DNA from: Calliopsis andreniformis
Lineage: Eukaryota; Arthropoda; Insecta; Hymenoptera; Andrenidae
Assembly: GCF_051401765.1 (NCBI RefSeq)
Contig: NW_027480568.1
Coordinates: 682,001 to 746,000 of the forward strand
Direction of reading: 5' to 3'
DNA length: 64,000 nt
The notes below the pieces were generated by a model. The model worked only from the letters and a program-made list of their open reading frames with translations. It was not told where the DNA came from and made no database searches. The translations under genes were made by a program, and so were the position numbers. Below are positions 48,562 to 61,020 of the stretch, piece by piece. Within the stretch, counting starts at the first letter, position 1, and each line of letters begins with the position of its first letter.

Positions 48562-51500
48562 ATTGAAGATTGAGTATTGAGGATTGAAGATTGAGGATTG
48601 AAGACTGAGGATTGAGGATTGAGTATTGAGGATTGAGGATTGAGGATTAAAGATTGAGTATTGAGGATTGAAGATTGAGGATTGTGGATTGAAGATTGAG
48701 TATTGAGGATTGAGGGTTGAGGATTGAGGATTGAAGATTGAGAATTGACGATGAGGTTTGAGGACTGAGGACTGAGGATTGAGGATTGAGAATTGAGGAT
48801 TGAGGATTGAGGATTGAGGATTGAAGATTGAGGATTGGGTATTGAGGATTGAACATTGAGGATTGAGGATTGAGGATCGAGGATTGCGGATTGAGGATTG
48901 AAGATTGAATATTGATGATTGAAGATTGAGGATTGAGGATTGAGGGTTGTGGATTGAGGACGAGGACTGAGTGTTGAGTATTGATGTTTGAGGTCTGATG
49001 GTTGAGGATTGAGGATTGAGAATTGAGGATTGAGGATTGAGGATTGAAGATTGAGGATTGGGTATTGAGGATTGAAGAATGAGGATCGAGGATTGAGTAT
49101 TGATGATTGAGGATTGAAGATTGAGTATTGGGGATTGAAGACTGACGATTGAGGATTTAGGATTGAGGGTTGAGGATTTAGTATTGAGAATTGAGGATTG
49201 AGGATTGAGGATTGAAGGTTGAGGATTGGGTATTGAGGACTGAGGACTGAGGATTGAGAATTGAGGATTGAGGATTGAGGATTAAATATTGAGTATTGAG
49301 GATTGAGGATTGAGGATTGAAGTTTGAGTATTGAGGATTGAAGATTGAGGATTGAGGATTGAGGACTGAGGATTGAGGATTGAAGATTGAGGATTGGGGA
49401 CTGAGTGTTGAGGGTTGAGTAATGAGAATTGATGTTTGTGGATGGAGATTTGAAGATTGAAGATTGAGGATTGAGTATTGAAAGCTGAGAATTCAGGATA
49501 TTCTATTGGGTATTGAGAATTTTGTATTGATGGTTGAGTATTGAGGATTGATGGTTGAGTGTTGTGTGTTGAATATTGAGGATTGGCGGATTGAGTATTG
49601 AAGATTGAGGACTGAGGACTGAGGATTGAGTATTGAGGATTGAGGATTCAGTATTGAGGATTGAGGATTTAAGAGTATTGATGAGTGAAGATTGCGGATT
49701 TATTATTGAGGGTTTAGTTTTGAGGACGAGGACTTAGGGATGTGGATTGAGGTTTGAGGACAGAAGATTGAGGATTGAGGATTGAGAATTGATAATTGAA
49801 GATTGAGGATTGAAAATTTAGGATTGGGTATTGAGGATTGAGGATTGGGGATTGAGGATTTAGTATTGGAGGTTGATTATTTAGGATTGAAGATAGAGGG
49901 TTGAGGATTGAGGTTTGAGGAATGAGGTTTGAGGATTGAGGATTGAGGATTGAGGATTGATGATTGAGTATTGAAGGTTGAGGATTGATGACTGAGGATT
50001 GAGGATTGAGGATTGAGGATTGAGGATTGAGGATTGAAGATTGAGTGTTGAGGATTGAGTGTTGAGGAGTGAGGATTGAGTGTTGAGGATTGAGGATGAG
50101 GGCTGAGGTTTGAGGTTTGAGGTTTGAGTATTGAATCCTGAGAATTCAGGATATTCTGTTGAGTATTGAGAATTCAGGATTGATGGTTCAGTATTGAGGA
50201 TTGAGGATTGAGGATTGAGGATTGAGAATTGAGGATAGAGGATTGAGGATTGAAGATTGAGGATTGGGTTTTGAGGATTGAGTATTGAGGATTGAGTATT
50301 GAAGGCTGAGGATTGATGATTGAGGATTGAGGATTGAGGATTGAGGATTGAGTATTGAGGACTGAGGGTTGAAGATTGAGGATTGATGATTGAGGATTAA
50401 AGATTGAGTATTGAGGATTGAGGATTGAAGATTGAGAATTGAGGATTGAGGATTGAACATTGAGGACTGAGTGTTGAGGGTTGAGTGATGAGTATTGATG
50501 TTTGAGGATAGAGATTTGAAGATTGCAGATTGAGTATTGTGTATTGAAAACTGTGAATTGAGGATATTCTATTGAGGATTGAGGATTGTCACCTGATTGT
50601 TGAGGACTGAGGGCTGAAGATTGAGCATTCAGGATTGAGGATTCAGAATTGAGGTTTGAGGACTGAGGATTGAGGATTGAGGATTGAGGATTGAAGATTG
50701 AGGATTGGGGATTGAGGATTGACGATTGAGGATTGAGTATTGATGATCGAGAATTGAGGATTGAGGATTGGAGGTTGAGTATTGAGGATTGAAGATTGAG
50801 TATTGAGGGTTGAAGATTGAGGGTTGAGGATTGAGGTTTGAGGACTGAGGACCGAGGATTGAGGATTGAGGATTGAGGATTGAGGATTGAGGGTTGAGGG
50901 TTGAGGATTGAGTATTGAAGATTGAGGACTGAGGATTGATGATTAAAGATTGAGTACTGAGGATTGAAGATTGAGGATTGATGATTGAGGATTGGGTATT
51001 GAGGATTGAAGAATGAGGATTGAGGATTGAGGATTGAGGATAGAGGATTGAGGATTGAAGATTGAGGATTGGGTTTTGAGGATTGAGTATTGAGGATTGA
51101 GTATTGAAGGCTGAGGATTGATGATTGAGGATTGAGGATTGAGGATTGAGGATTGAGTATTGAGGACTGAGGGTTGAAGATTGAGGATTGATGATTGAGG
51201 ATTAAAGATTGAGTATTGAGGATTGAAGATTGAGAATTGAGGATTGAGGATTGAACATTGAGGACTGAGTGTTGAGGGTTGAGTGATGAGTATTGATGTT
51301 TGAGGATAGAGATTTGAAGATTGCAGATTGAGTATTGTGTATTGAAAACTGTGAATTGAGGATATTCTATTGAGGATTGAGGATTGTCACCTGATTGTTG
51401 AGGACTGAGGGCTGAAGATTGAGCATTCAGGATTGAGGATTCAGAATTGAGGTTTGAGGACTGAGGATTGAGGATTGAGGATTGAAGATTGAGTATTGAG

Positions 51501-53768
51501 GATTGAAGATTGAGGATTGAGGATTGAGAATTGAGGATTGAGGATGAGGGCTGAGGGTTGAGGATTGAGGTTTAAGGACTGAGGACTGAGGATTGAGGAT
51601 TGAGAATTGAGGATTGAGGATTGAGGATTGAAGATTGAGGATAGGGTATTGAGGATTGAAGAATGAGGATTGAGGATTGAGGATTGAGGATAGAGGATTG
51701 AAGATTGAGTATTGAGGATTGAAGATTGACGATTGAGTATTGTGGATTGAAGATTGAGTATTGAACATTGAGGACTGAGTGTTGAGTGTTCAGTGATGAG
51801 AATTGATGTTTGTGGATAGAGGTTTGAAGATTGCAGATTGAGTATTGAGCATTGAAAACTGTGAATTGAGGATATTCTATTGAGGACAGAGGATTGTCAA
51901 CTGATTGTTGAGGACTGAGGGCTGACGATTGAGGATTCAGGATTGAGGATTCAGAATTGAGGTTTGAGGACTGAGGATTGAGGATTGAAGATTGATTATT
52001 GAGGATTGAGGATTGAGAATTGAGGATTGTGGATTGAGGATTGAAGATTGAGGATTGGGTCTTGAGGATTGAAGAATGAGGATTGAGGATTGAGGATTGA
52101 GGATTGAGGATTGAAGATTGAGTATTGAGGATTGAAGATTGAGGATTGAAGACTGAGGATTGAGGATTGAGTATTGAGGATTGAGGATTGAGGATTAAAG
52201 ATTGAGTATTGAGGATTGAAGATTGAGGATTGTGGATTGAAGATTGAGTATTGAGGATTGAGGGTTGAGGATTGAGGATTGAAGATTGAGAATTGACGAT
52301 GAGGTTTGAGGACTGAGGACTGAGGATTGAGGATTGAGAATTGAGGATTGAGGATTGGGTATTGAGGATTGAAGAATGAGGATCGAGGATTGAGTATTGA
52401 TGATTGAGGATTGAAGATTGAGTATTGGGGATTGAAGACTGACGATTGAGGATTGAGGATTCAGAATTGAGGTTTGAGGATTGAGGATCGAGGATTGCGG
52501 ATTGAGGATTGAAGATTGAATATTGATGATTGAAGATTGAGGATTGAGGATTGAGGGTTGTGGATTGAGGATGAGGACTGAGTGTTGAGTATTGATGTTT
52601 GAGGTCTGATGGTTGAGGATTGAGGATTGAGAATTGAGGATTGAGGATTGAGGATTGAAGATTGAGGATTGGGTATTGAGGATTGAAGAATGAGGATCGA
52701 GGATTGAGTATTGATGATTGAGGATTGAAGATTGAGTATTGGGGATTGAAGACTGACGATTGAGGATTTAGGATTGAGGGTTGAGGATTTAGTATTGAGA
52801 ATTGAGGATTGAGGATTGAGGATTGAAGGTTGAGGATTGGGTATTGAGGACTGAGGACTGAGGATTGAGAATTGAGGATTGAGGATTGAGGATTAAATAT
52901 TGAGTATTGAGGATTGAGGATTGAGGATTGAAGTTTGAGTATTGAGGATTGAAGATTGAGGATTGAGGATTGAGGACTGAGGATTGAGGATTGAAGATTG
53001 AGGATTGGGGACTGAGTGTTGAGGGTTGAGTAATGAGAATTGATGTTTGTGGATGGAGATTTGAAGATTGAAGATTGAGGATTGAGTATTGAAAGCTGAG
53101 AATTCAGGATATTCTATTGGGTATTGAGAATTTTGTATTGATGGTTGAGTATTGAGGATTGATGGTTGAGTGTTGTGTGTTGAATATTGAGGATTGGGGA
53201 TTGAGGATCTAGGACTGAAAATTGATTATTGAGGGTTGAAGGTTGAGGATTGAGGATTGAGTATTGATAACTGTGAATTGAGGATATTCTATTGAGCATT
53301 GAGGATTGACAATTCATTGTTGAGGCCTGAGGGCTAAAGATTGAGGATTCAGGATTGAGGATTCGGGATTGATGTTTGAGGACTGAGCATTGAGGGTTGA
53401 GGATTGAGGATTGAGGATTGACGCTTGAGGATTGAGGGTTGAGGATGGAGGATTGAAGAGAGAGGACCGCGTGTTGAGGATTGAGTGTTGAGAATTGATG
53501 TTTGAGGATTGAGATTTGAGTATTGAATATTGTGGATTGAGTATTGAACCATGAGAATTCAGGATACTCTATTGAGTATTGAGAATTGAGGATTCATGGT
53601 TGAGTATTGAGGATTGGTGGTTGAGGGTTATGTGTTGAATATTGAGGATTGAGGATTGAGGATTGAGGATTGAGGATTGAAGATTGAGGATTGAATATTG
53701 AGTATTGACGATTGAAGATTGAGGATTGAGGATTGAGTGTTGAGGATTGAGGACGAGGACTGACGGTT
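48562..53768 (+). repeat. 5.2-kb copy of 31,333-36,539
   Basis: This is the second member of the 17,229-bp-offset pair. It contains A-type modules at 49,431, 50,497, 51,295, 51,805 and 53,042, module D at 49,791 and the inverted repeat at 50,133. From 51,167 rightward it also matches 38,719-42,520, so this locus joins sequence types found apart at 31-34 kb and 39-42 kb. Confidence 0.8.
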
Positions 53769-54279
53769 GAGGCCTGAGGGCTAAAGATTGAGGATTCAGG
53801 ATTGAGGATTCGGGATTGATGTTTGAGGACTGAGCATTGAGGGTTGAGGATTGAGGATTGAGGATTGACGCTTGAGGATTGAGGGTTGAGGATGGAGGAT
53901 TGAAGAGAGAGGACCGCGTGTTGAGGATTGAGTGTTGAGAATTGATGTTTGAGGATTGAGATTTGAGTATTGAATATTGTGGATTGAGTATTGAACCATG
54001 AGAATTCAGGATACTCTATTGAGTATTGAGAATTGAGGATTCATGGTTGAGTATTGAGGATTGGTGGTTGAGGGTTGTGTGTGGAATATTGAGGATTGAG
54101 GATTGAGGATTGAGGATTGAGGATTGAAGATTGAGGATTGAATATTGAGTATTGACGATTGAAGATTGAGGATTGAGGATTGAGGATTGAGTGTTGAGGA
54201 TTGAGGACGAGGACTGACGGTTGAGGATTGAGGTTTGAGGATTGAGGATTGAGGATTGATGACTGAGGATTGAGGATTG

Positions 54280-55340
54280 AGGATTGAGTATTGAGGATTG
54301 AAAATTGAGAATTGAGGATTGAGGATTGAGGATTGAGGATGAGGGCTGAGGGTTGAGGATTGAGGTTTGAGGACCGAGGATTGAAGATTGAGGATTAAGG
54401 ATTGAGGATTGGGGATTGAGGATCTAGGACTGAAAATTGATTATTGAGGGTTGAAGATTGAGGATTGAGGATTGAGAATTGAGAATTGAGGATAAGGACC
54501 GAGGGTTGAGGATTGAGGTTTGAGGAATGAGGACTGAGGATTGAGGATTGAGGATTGAAGATTGAGTATTGATGATTGAAGATTGAGGATTGAGAATTGA
54601 GGGTTGAGGATTGAGGACGAGGACTGACAGTTGGGGATTGTGGTTTGAGGATTGAGGTTTGAGGATTGAGAATTGAGGATGAGAACTGAGGTTTGAGGAT
54701 TGAGGTTTGAGGAATGAGGATTGAGGATTGAGGATTGAGGATTGGGGACTGAGTGTTGAGGGTTGTGTTATGAGAATTGATGTTTGTGGATAGATATTTG
54801 AAGATTGCAGATTGAGCATTGAGTATTGAAAACTGTGAATTGATGATATTCTATTGAGGATTGAGAATTGACATCTGATTGTTGAGGACTGAGGGCTGAA
54901 GATTGAGGATTCAGGATTGGGAATTCAGAATTGATGATTGAGGACTGAGGACTGAGTGTTGAAGATAGAGTATTGAGGATGGAAGATTGAGGATTGAGGT
55001 TTGAGGATTGAGGATTGAGGATTGAGGATTGAAGATTGAGGATTGGGGACTGAGTGTTGAGGGTTGAGTTATGAGAATTGATGTTTGTGGATGGATATTT
55101 GAAGATTGCAGATTGAGGATTGAGTATTGAAAACTGTGAATTGATGATATTCTATTGAGGATTGAGAATTGACAACTGATTGTTGAGGACTGAGGGCTGA
55201 AGACTGAGGATTCAGGATTGGGAATTCAGAATTGATGATTGAGGACTGAGGACTGAGGGTTGAAGATAGAGTATTGAGGATTGAAGATTGAGGATTAAGG
55301 ATTGAGGATTGGGGATTGAGGATCTAGGACTGAAAATTGA
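54280..55340 (+). repeat. 1-kb segment copied at 62,960-64,000 (offset 8,680-8,687)
   Basis: Both loci carry module F and then two A modules only 301 bp apart (54,779 and 55,080; 63,466 and 63,767). The offset changes by one heptamer between module F and the first A module. The second copy is cut by the window end. These A modules belong to the GAGTTAT (or GTGTTAT) plus GATATTT subtype, which I saw only from 38,393 rightward. Confidence 0.75.
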
Positions 55341-58300
55341 TTATTGAGGGTTGAAGATTGAGGATTGAGGATTGAGGATTGAGAATTGAGAATTGAGGAT
55401 AAGGACTGAGGGTTGAGGATTGAGGTTTGAGGAATGAGGATTGAGGATTGAGGATTGAGGATTGAAGATTGAGTATTGAGGATTGAAGATTGAGGATTGA
55501 GGACTGAGGATTGAGGATTGAGTATTGAGGATTGATGATTGAGTATTGAGGACTGAAGATTGAGGATTGAGGTTTGAGGATTGAGGATTGAGGATTAAAG
55601 ATTGAGTATTGAGGATTGAAGGTTGAGGATTGAGGATTGAGGATTGAACATTGAGGACTGAGTGTTGAGGGCTGAGTGATGAGAATTGATGTTTGTGGAT
55701 AGAGGTTTGAAGATTCCAGATTGAGTATTGTGTATAGAAAGCTGTGAATTGAGGATATTCTATTGAGGATTTAGGATTGTCACCTGATTGTTGAGGACTG
55801 AGGGCTGAAGATTGAGGATTCAGGATTGAGGAATCAGGTTTGAGGTTTGCGTACAGAGGATTGAGGATTGATGATTGAGGATTGAGGATTGAGGATTGAG
55901 GATCGAGGAATGAAGACTGAGGATTGGGTATTGCGGATTGAACATTGAGGATTGAGGATTGAGGATTCAGGATTGAGGATTGAGGACTGAAGATTGAATA
56001 TTGATGATTGAAGATTGAGGATTGAGGAATGATGGTTGTGGATTGAGGACGAGGACTGGTGGTGGAGTATTGCTGTTTGAGGTCTGAGGATTGAGGATTG
56101 AGGATTGAGAATTGAGGATTGAGGATTGAGGATTGAGGATTGAATATTGAGAATTGGGTGTTGAGGATTGAAGAATGAGGATTGAAGATTGAGGATTGAG
56201 GATTGAGGATTGAAGACTGAGTATTGAGGATTGAGTATTGAGTATTGAAGGTCTAGGGCTGAGGATTGAGGATTGAGAATTGATAATTGAAGATTGAGGA
56301 TTGAAAATTTAGGATTGGGTATTGAGGATTGAGGATTGGGGATTGAGGATTTAGTATTGGAGATTGATTATTTAGGATTGAAGATAGAGGGTTGAGGATT
56401 GAGGATTGAGGATTGAGAATTGAGAATTGAGGATGATGACTGAGGTTTGAGGATTGAGGTTTGAGGAATGAGGATTGAGGATTGAAGATTGGGGATTGGT
56501 AATTGAGGATTGAAGAATGAGGATTCAGGATTGAGGATTGATGATTGGGGATTGAAGATTGAGTATTGAGGATTGAAGATTGAGGATTGAGAGTTGAGGG
56601 TTGAGGGTTGCGGACGAGGACTGACGGTTGAGGATTGAGGTGTGAGGATTGAGGGTTGAGGACTGAGGACTGAGGATAGAGGATTGAGGATTGAGGATTG
56701 AGGATTGAGGATTGAGGATGAGAGCTGTGCGTTGAGGATTGAGGTTTGAGGGCTGAGGACTGAGGAATGAGGATTGAGAATTGGGGATTGAGGATTGAGT
56801 ATTGAAGATTGAGGATTGGGTATTGAGGATTGAAGGATGATGCTTGAGGATTGAGGATTGAGGATTGAGGATGGAAGATTGAGTATTGAGGTTTGAAGAG
56901 TGACGATTGAGGGTAGAGGATTGAGGATTGAGGATCGAGGAATGATGATTGAGTATTGAGGACTGAAGATTGAGGATTGAGGTTTGAGGATTGAGGATTG
57001 AGGATTGAGGATTGAAGATTGAGTATTGGGGACTGAGTGTTGAGGGTTGAGTTATGAGAATTGATGTTTGTGGATAGATATTTGAAGATTGCATATTGAG
57101 CATTGAGTATTGAAAACTGTGAATTGATGATATTCTATTGAGGATTGAGAATTGACAACTGATTGTTGAGGACTGAGGGCTGAAGATTGAGGATTCAGGA
57201 TTGGGAATTCAGAATTGATGATTGAGGACTGAGGACTGAGGGTTGAAGATAGAGTATTGAGGATTGAAGATTGAGGATTAAGGATTGAGGAATGGGGATT
57301 GAGGATCTAGGACTGAAAATTGATTATTGAGGGTTGAAGATTGAGGATTGAGGATTGAGGATTGAGAATTGAGAATTGAGGATAAGGACTGAGGGTTGAG
57401 GATTGAGGTTTGAGGAATGAGGATTGAGGATTGAGGATTGAGGATTGAAGATTGAGTATTGATGATTGAAGATTGAGGATTGAGGATTGAGGGTTGAGGA
57501 TTGAGGACGAGGACTGACAGTTGGGGTTGTGGTTTGAGGATTGAGGTTTGAGGATTGAGAATTGAGGATGAGAACTGAGGTTTGAGGATTGAGGTTTGAG
57601 GAATGAGGATTGAGGATTGAGGATTGAGGATTGGGGACTGAGTGTTGAGGGTTGAGTTATGAGAATTGATGTTTGTGGATAGATATTTGAAGATTGCAGA
57701 TTGAGCATTGAGTATTGAAAACTGTGAATTGATGATATTCTATTGAGGATTGAGAATTGACATCTGATTGTTGAGGACTGAGGGCTGAAGACTGAGGATT
57801 CAGGATTGGGAATTCAGAATTGATGATTGAGGACTGAGGACTGAGGGTTGAAGATAGAGTATTGAGGATTGAAGATTGAGGATTAAGGATTGAGGATTGG
57901 GGATTGAGGATCTAGGACTGAAAATTGATTATTGAGGGTTGAAGATTGAGGATTGAGGATTGAGGATTGAGAATTGAGAATTGGGGATAAGGACTGAGGG
58001 TTGAGTATTGAGGTTTGAGGAATGAGGATTGAGGATTGAGGATTGAGGATTGAAGATTGAGTATTGAGGATTGAAGATTGAGGATTGAGGACTGAGGATT
58101 GAGGATTGAGTATTGAGGATTGATGATTGAGTATTGAGGACTGAAGATTGAGGATTGAGGTTTGAGGATTGAGGATTGAGGATTGATGACTGAGGATTGA
58201 GGATTGAGGATTGAGCACTGAGAATTGAAGTTTGAGGACTGGAGATTGAGTATTGAAATTGACGATTGAGGATTGTGGATTGAGGATTGAGGATTGAACA

Positions 58301-61020
58301 TTGAGGACTGAGTGTTGAGGGTTGAGTGCTGAGAATTGATGTTTGTGGATAGAGGTTTGAAGATTGCAGATTGAGTATTGAGTTTTGAAAACTGTGAATT
58401 GAGGATATTCTATTGAGGATTCAGGGTTGACATCTGATTGTTGAGGAGTGAGGGCTTGAGATTGAGGATGCAGGGTTGAGGATTCAGGATTGAGGTTTGA
58501 GGAATGAGGATTGAGGATTGAAGATTGAGGATTGAGGATTGAGGATTGAGGATTGAAGATTGAGGATTGGGTATTGCGGATTGAACATTGAGGATTGAGG
58601 ACTGAGGATTGAGGATTGATGATTGAGGATTGAAGATTGAGTATTGAGGATTGAAGACTGACGATTGAGGGTAGAGGATTGAGGATTGAGGATTGAGGAT
58701 TGATGATTGAGTATTGAGGACTGAAGATTGAGGATTGAGGTTTGAGGATTAAGGATTGAGGATTGAGGATTGAAGATTGAGGATTGGGGACTGAGTGTTG
58801 TGGGTTGAGTTATGAGAATTGATGTTTGTGGATAGATATTTGAAGATTGCAGATTGAGCATTGAGTATTCAAAACTGTGAATTGATGATATTCTATTGAG
58901 GATTGAGAATTGACAACTGATTGTTAAGGACTGAGGGCTGAAGATTGAGGATTCAGGATTGGGAATTCAGAATTGATGATTGAGGACTGAGGACTGAGGG
59001 TTGAAGATAGAGTATTGAGGATTGAAGGTTGAGGATTAAGGATTGAGGATTGGGGATTGAGGATCTAGGACTGAAAATTGATTATTGAGGGTTGAAGGTT
59101 GAGGATTGAGGATTGAGTATTGATAACTGTGAATTGAGGATATTCTATTGAGCATTGAGGATTGACAATTGATTGTTGAGGCCTGAGGGCTAAAGATTGA
59201 GGATTCAGGATTGAGGATTCGGGATTGATGTTTGAGGACTGAGCATTGAGGGTTGAGGATTGAGGATTGAGGATTGACGCTTGAGGATTGAGGGTTGAGG
59301 ATGGAGGATTGAAGAGAGAGGACCGCGTGTTGAGGATTGAGTGTTGAGAATTGATGTTTGAGGATTGAGATTTGAGTATTGAATATTGTGGATTGAGTAT
59401 TGAACCATGAGAATTCAAGATACTCTATTGAGTATTGAGAATTGAGGATTCATGGTTGAGTATTGAGGATTGGTGGTTGAGGGTTGTGTGTTGAATATTG
59501 AGGATTGAGGATTGAGGATTGAGGATTGAGGATTGAAGATTGAGGATTGAATATTGAGTATTGACGATTGAAGATTGAGGATTGAGGATTGAGTGTTGAG
59601 GATTGAGGACGAGGACTGACGGTTGAGGATTGAGGTTTGAGGATTGAGGATTGAGGATTGATGACTGAGGATTGAGGATTGAGGATTGAGCACTGAGAAT
59701 TGAAGTTTGAGGACTGGAGATTGAGTATTGAAATTGACGATTGAGGATTGTGGATTGAGGATTGAGGATTGAACATTGAGGACTGAGTGTTGAGGGTTGA
59801 GTGATGAGAATTGATGTTTGTGGATAGAGGTTTGAAGATTGCAGATTGAGTATTGAGTTTTGAAAACTGTGAATTGAGGATATTCTATTGAGGATTCAGG
59901 GTTGACGTCTGATTGTTGAGGACTGAGGGCTTGAGATTGAGGATGCAGGGTTGAGGATTCAGGATTGAGGTTTGAGGACTGAGGATTGAGGATTGAAGAT
60001 TGAGGATTGAGGATTGAGGATTGAGGATTGAAGATTGAGTATTGGGTATTGCGGATTGAACATTGAGGATTGAGGACTGAGGATTGAGGATTGAGGATTG
60101 AGGATTGAGGATTGAGGATTGATGATTGAAGGTTGAGGATTGAGGATTGATGATTAAAGATTGAGTATTGAGGATAGAAGATTGAGGATTGATGATTGAG
60201 GATTGAGGACTGAGGATTGAGGATTGAGGATTGAGGATTGTGGGTTGAGTATTGAAGATTGAGGATTGATGACTGAGGATTGAGGATTCAGGATTGAGGA
60301 TTGAGTATTGAGGACTGAGGATTGAAGATTGAGGATTGAGGATTGAGGATTAAAGATTGAGTATTGAGGATTGAAGGTTGAGGATTGAGGATTGAGGATT
60401 GAACATTGAGGACTGAGTGTTGAGGGCTGAGTGATGAGAATTGATGTTTGTGGATAGAGGTTTGAAGATTCCAGATTGAGTATTGTGTATAGAAAACTGT
60501 GAATTGAGGATATTCTATTGAGGATTTAGGATTGTCACCTGATTGTTGAGGACTGAGGGCTGAAGATTGAGGATTCAGGATTGAGGAATCAGGTTTGAGG
60601 TTTGCGTACTGAGGATTGAGGATTGATGATTGAGGATTGAGGAGTGAGGATTGAGGATCGAGGAATGAAGACTGAGGATTGGGTATTGCGGATTGAACAT
60701 TGAGGATTGAGGATTGAGGATTGAGGATTGAGGATTGAGGACTGAAGATTGAATATTGATGATTGAAGGTTGAGGATTGAGGAATGATGGTTGTGGATTG
60801 AGGACGAGGACTGGTGGTGGAGTATTGCTGTTTGAGGTCTGAGGATTGAAGATTGAGGATTGAGAATTGAGGATTGAGGATTGAGGATTGAGGATTGAGG
60901 ATTGAAGATTGAGAATTGGGTGTTGAGGATTGAAGAATGAGGATTGAAGATTGAGGATTGAGGATTGAGGATTGAAGACTGAGTATTGAGGATTGAGTAT
61001 TGAGTATTGAAGGTCTAGGG
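55341..61020 (+). repeat. Region V: mosaic of earlier segments
   Basis: This stretch holds A modules at 55688, 57063, 57668, 58338, 58821, 59813 and 60443 and a module B at 59,178. It is almost wholly built from copies of 36.7-38.7 kb and 42.5-44.9 kb. Around 57,525 one base of GGGGATT is missing (TTGGGGTTG), which breaks the heptamer phase relative to the 54.6-kb and 63.3-kb copies. No non-repeat sequence is present. Confidence 0.7.
57301..57335 (+). repeat. Module F, representative (GATCTAGGACTGA run)
   Basis: This is a five-heptamer run, GAGGATC followed by TAGGACT, GAAAATT, GATTATT and GAGGGTT, usually preceded by GGGGATT. Other copies lie near 35,977, 38,636, 40,758, 41,966, 43,635, 53,206, 54,421, 55,321, 57,908, 59,062 and 63,101. 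A sister form with GAATATT is near 15,210, 16,533, 20,428, 24,118, 28,932 and 46,516. The CTA in it places a stop codon on the minus strand. Confidence 0.7.
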
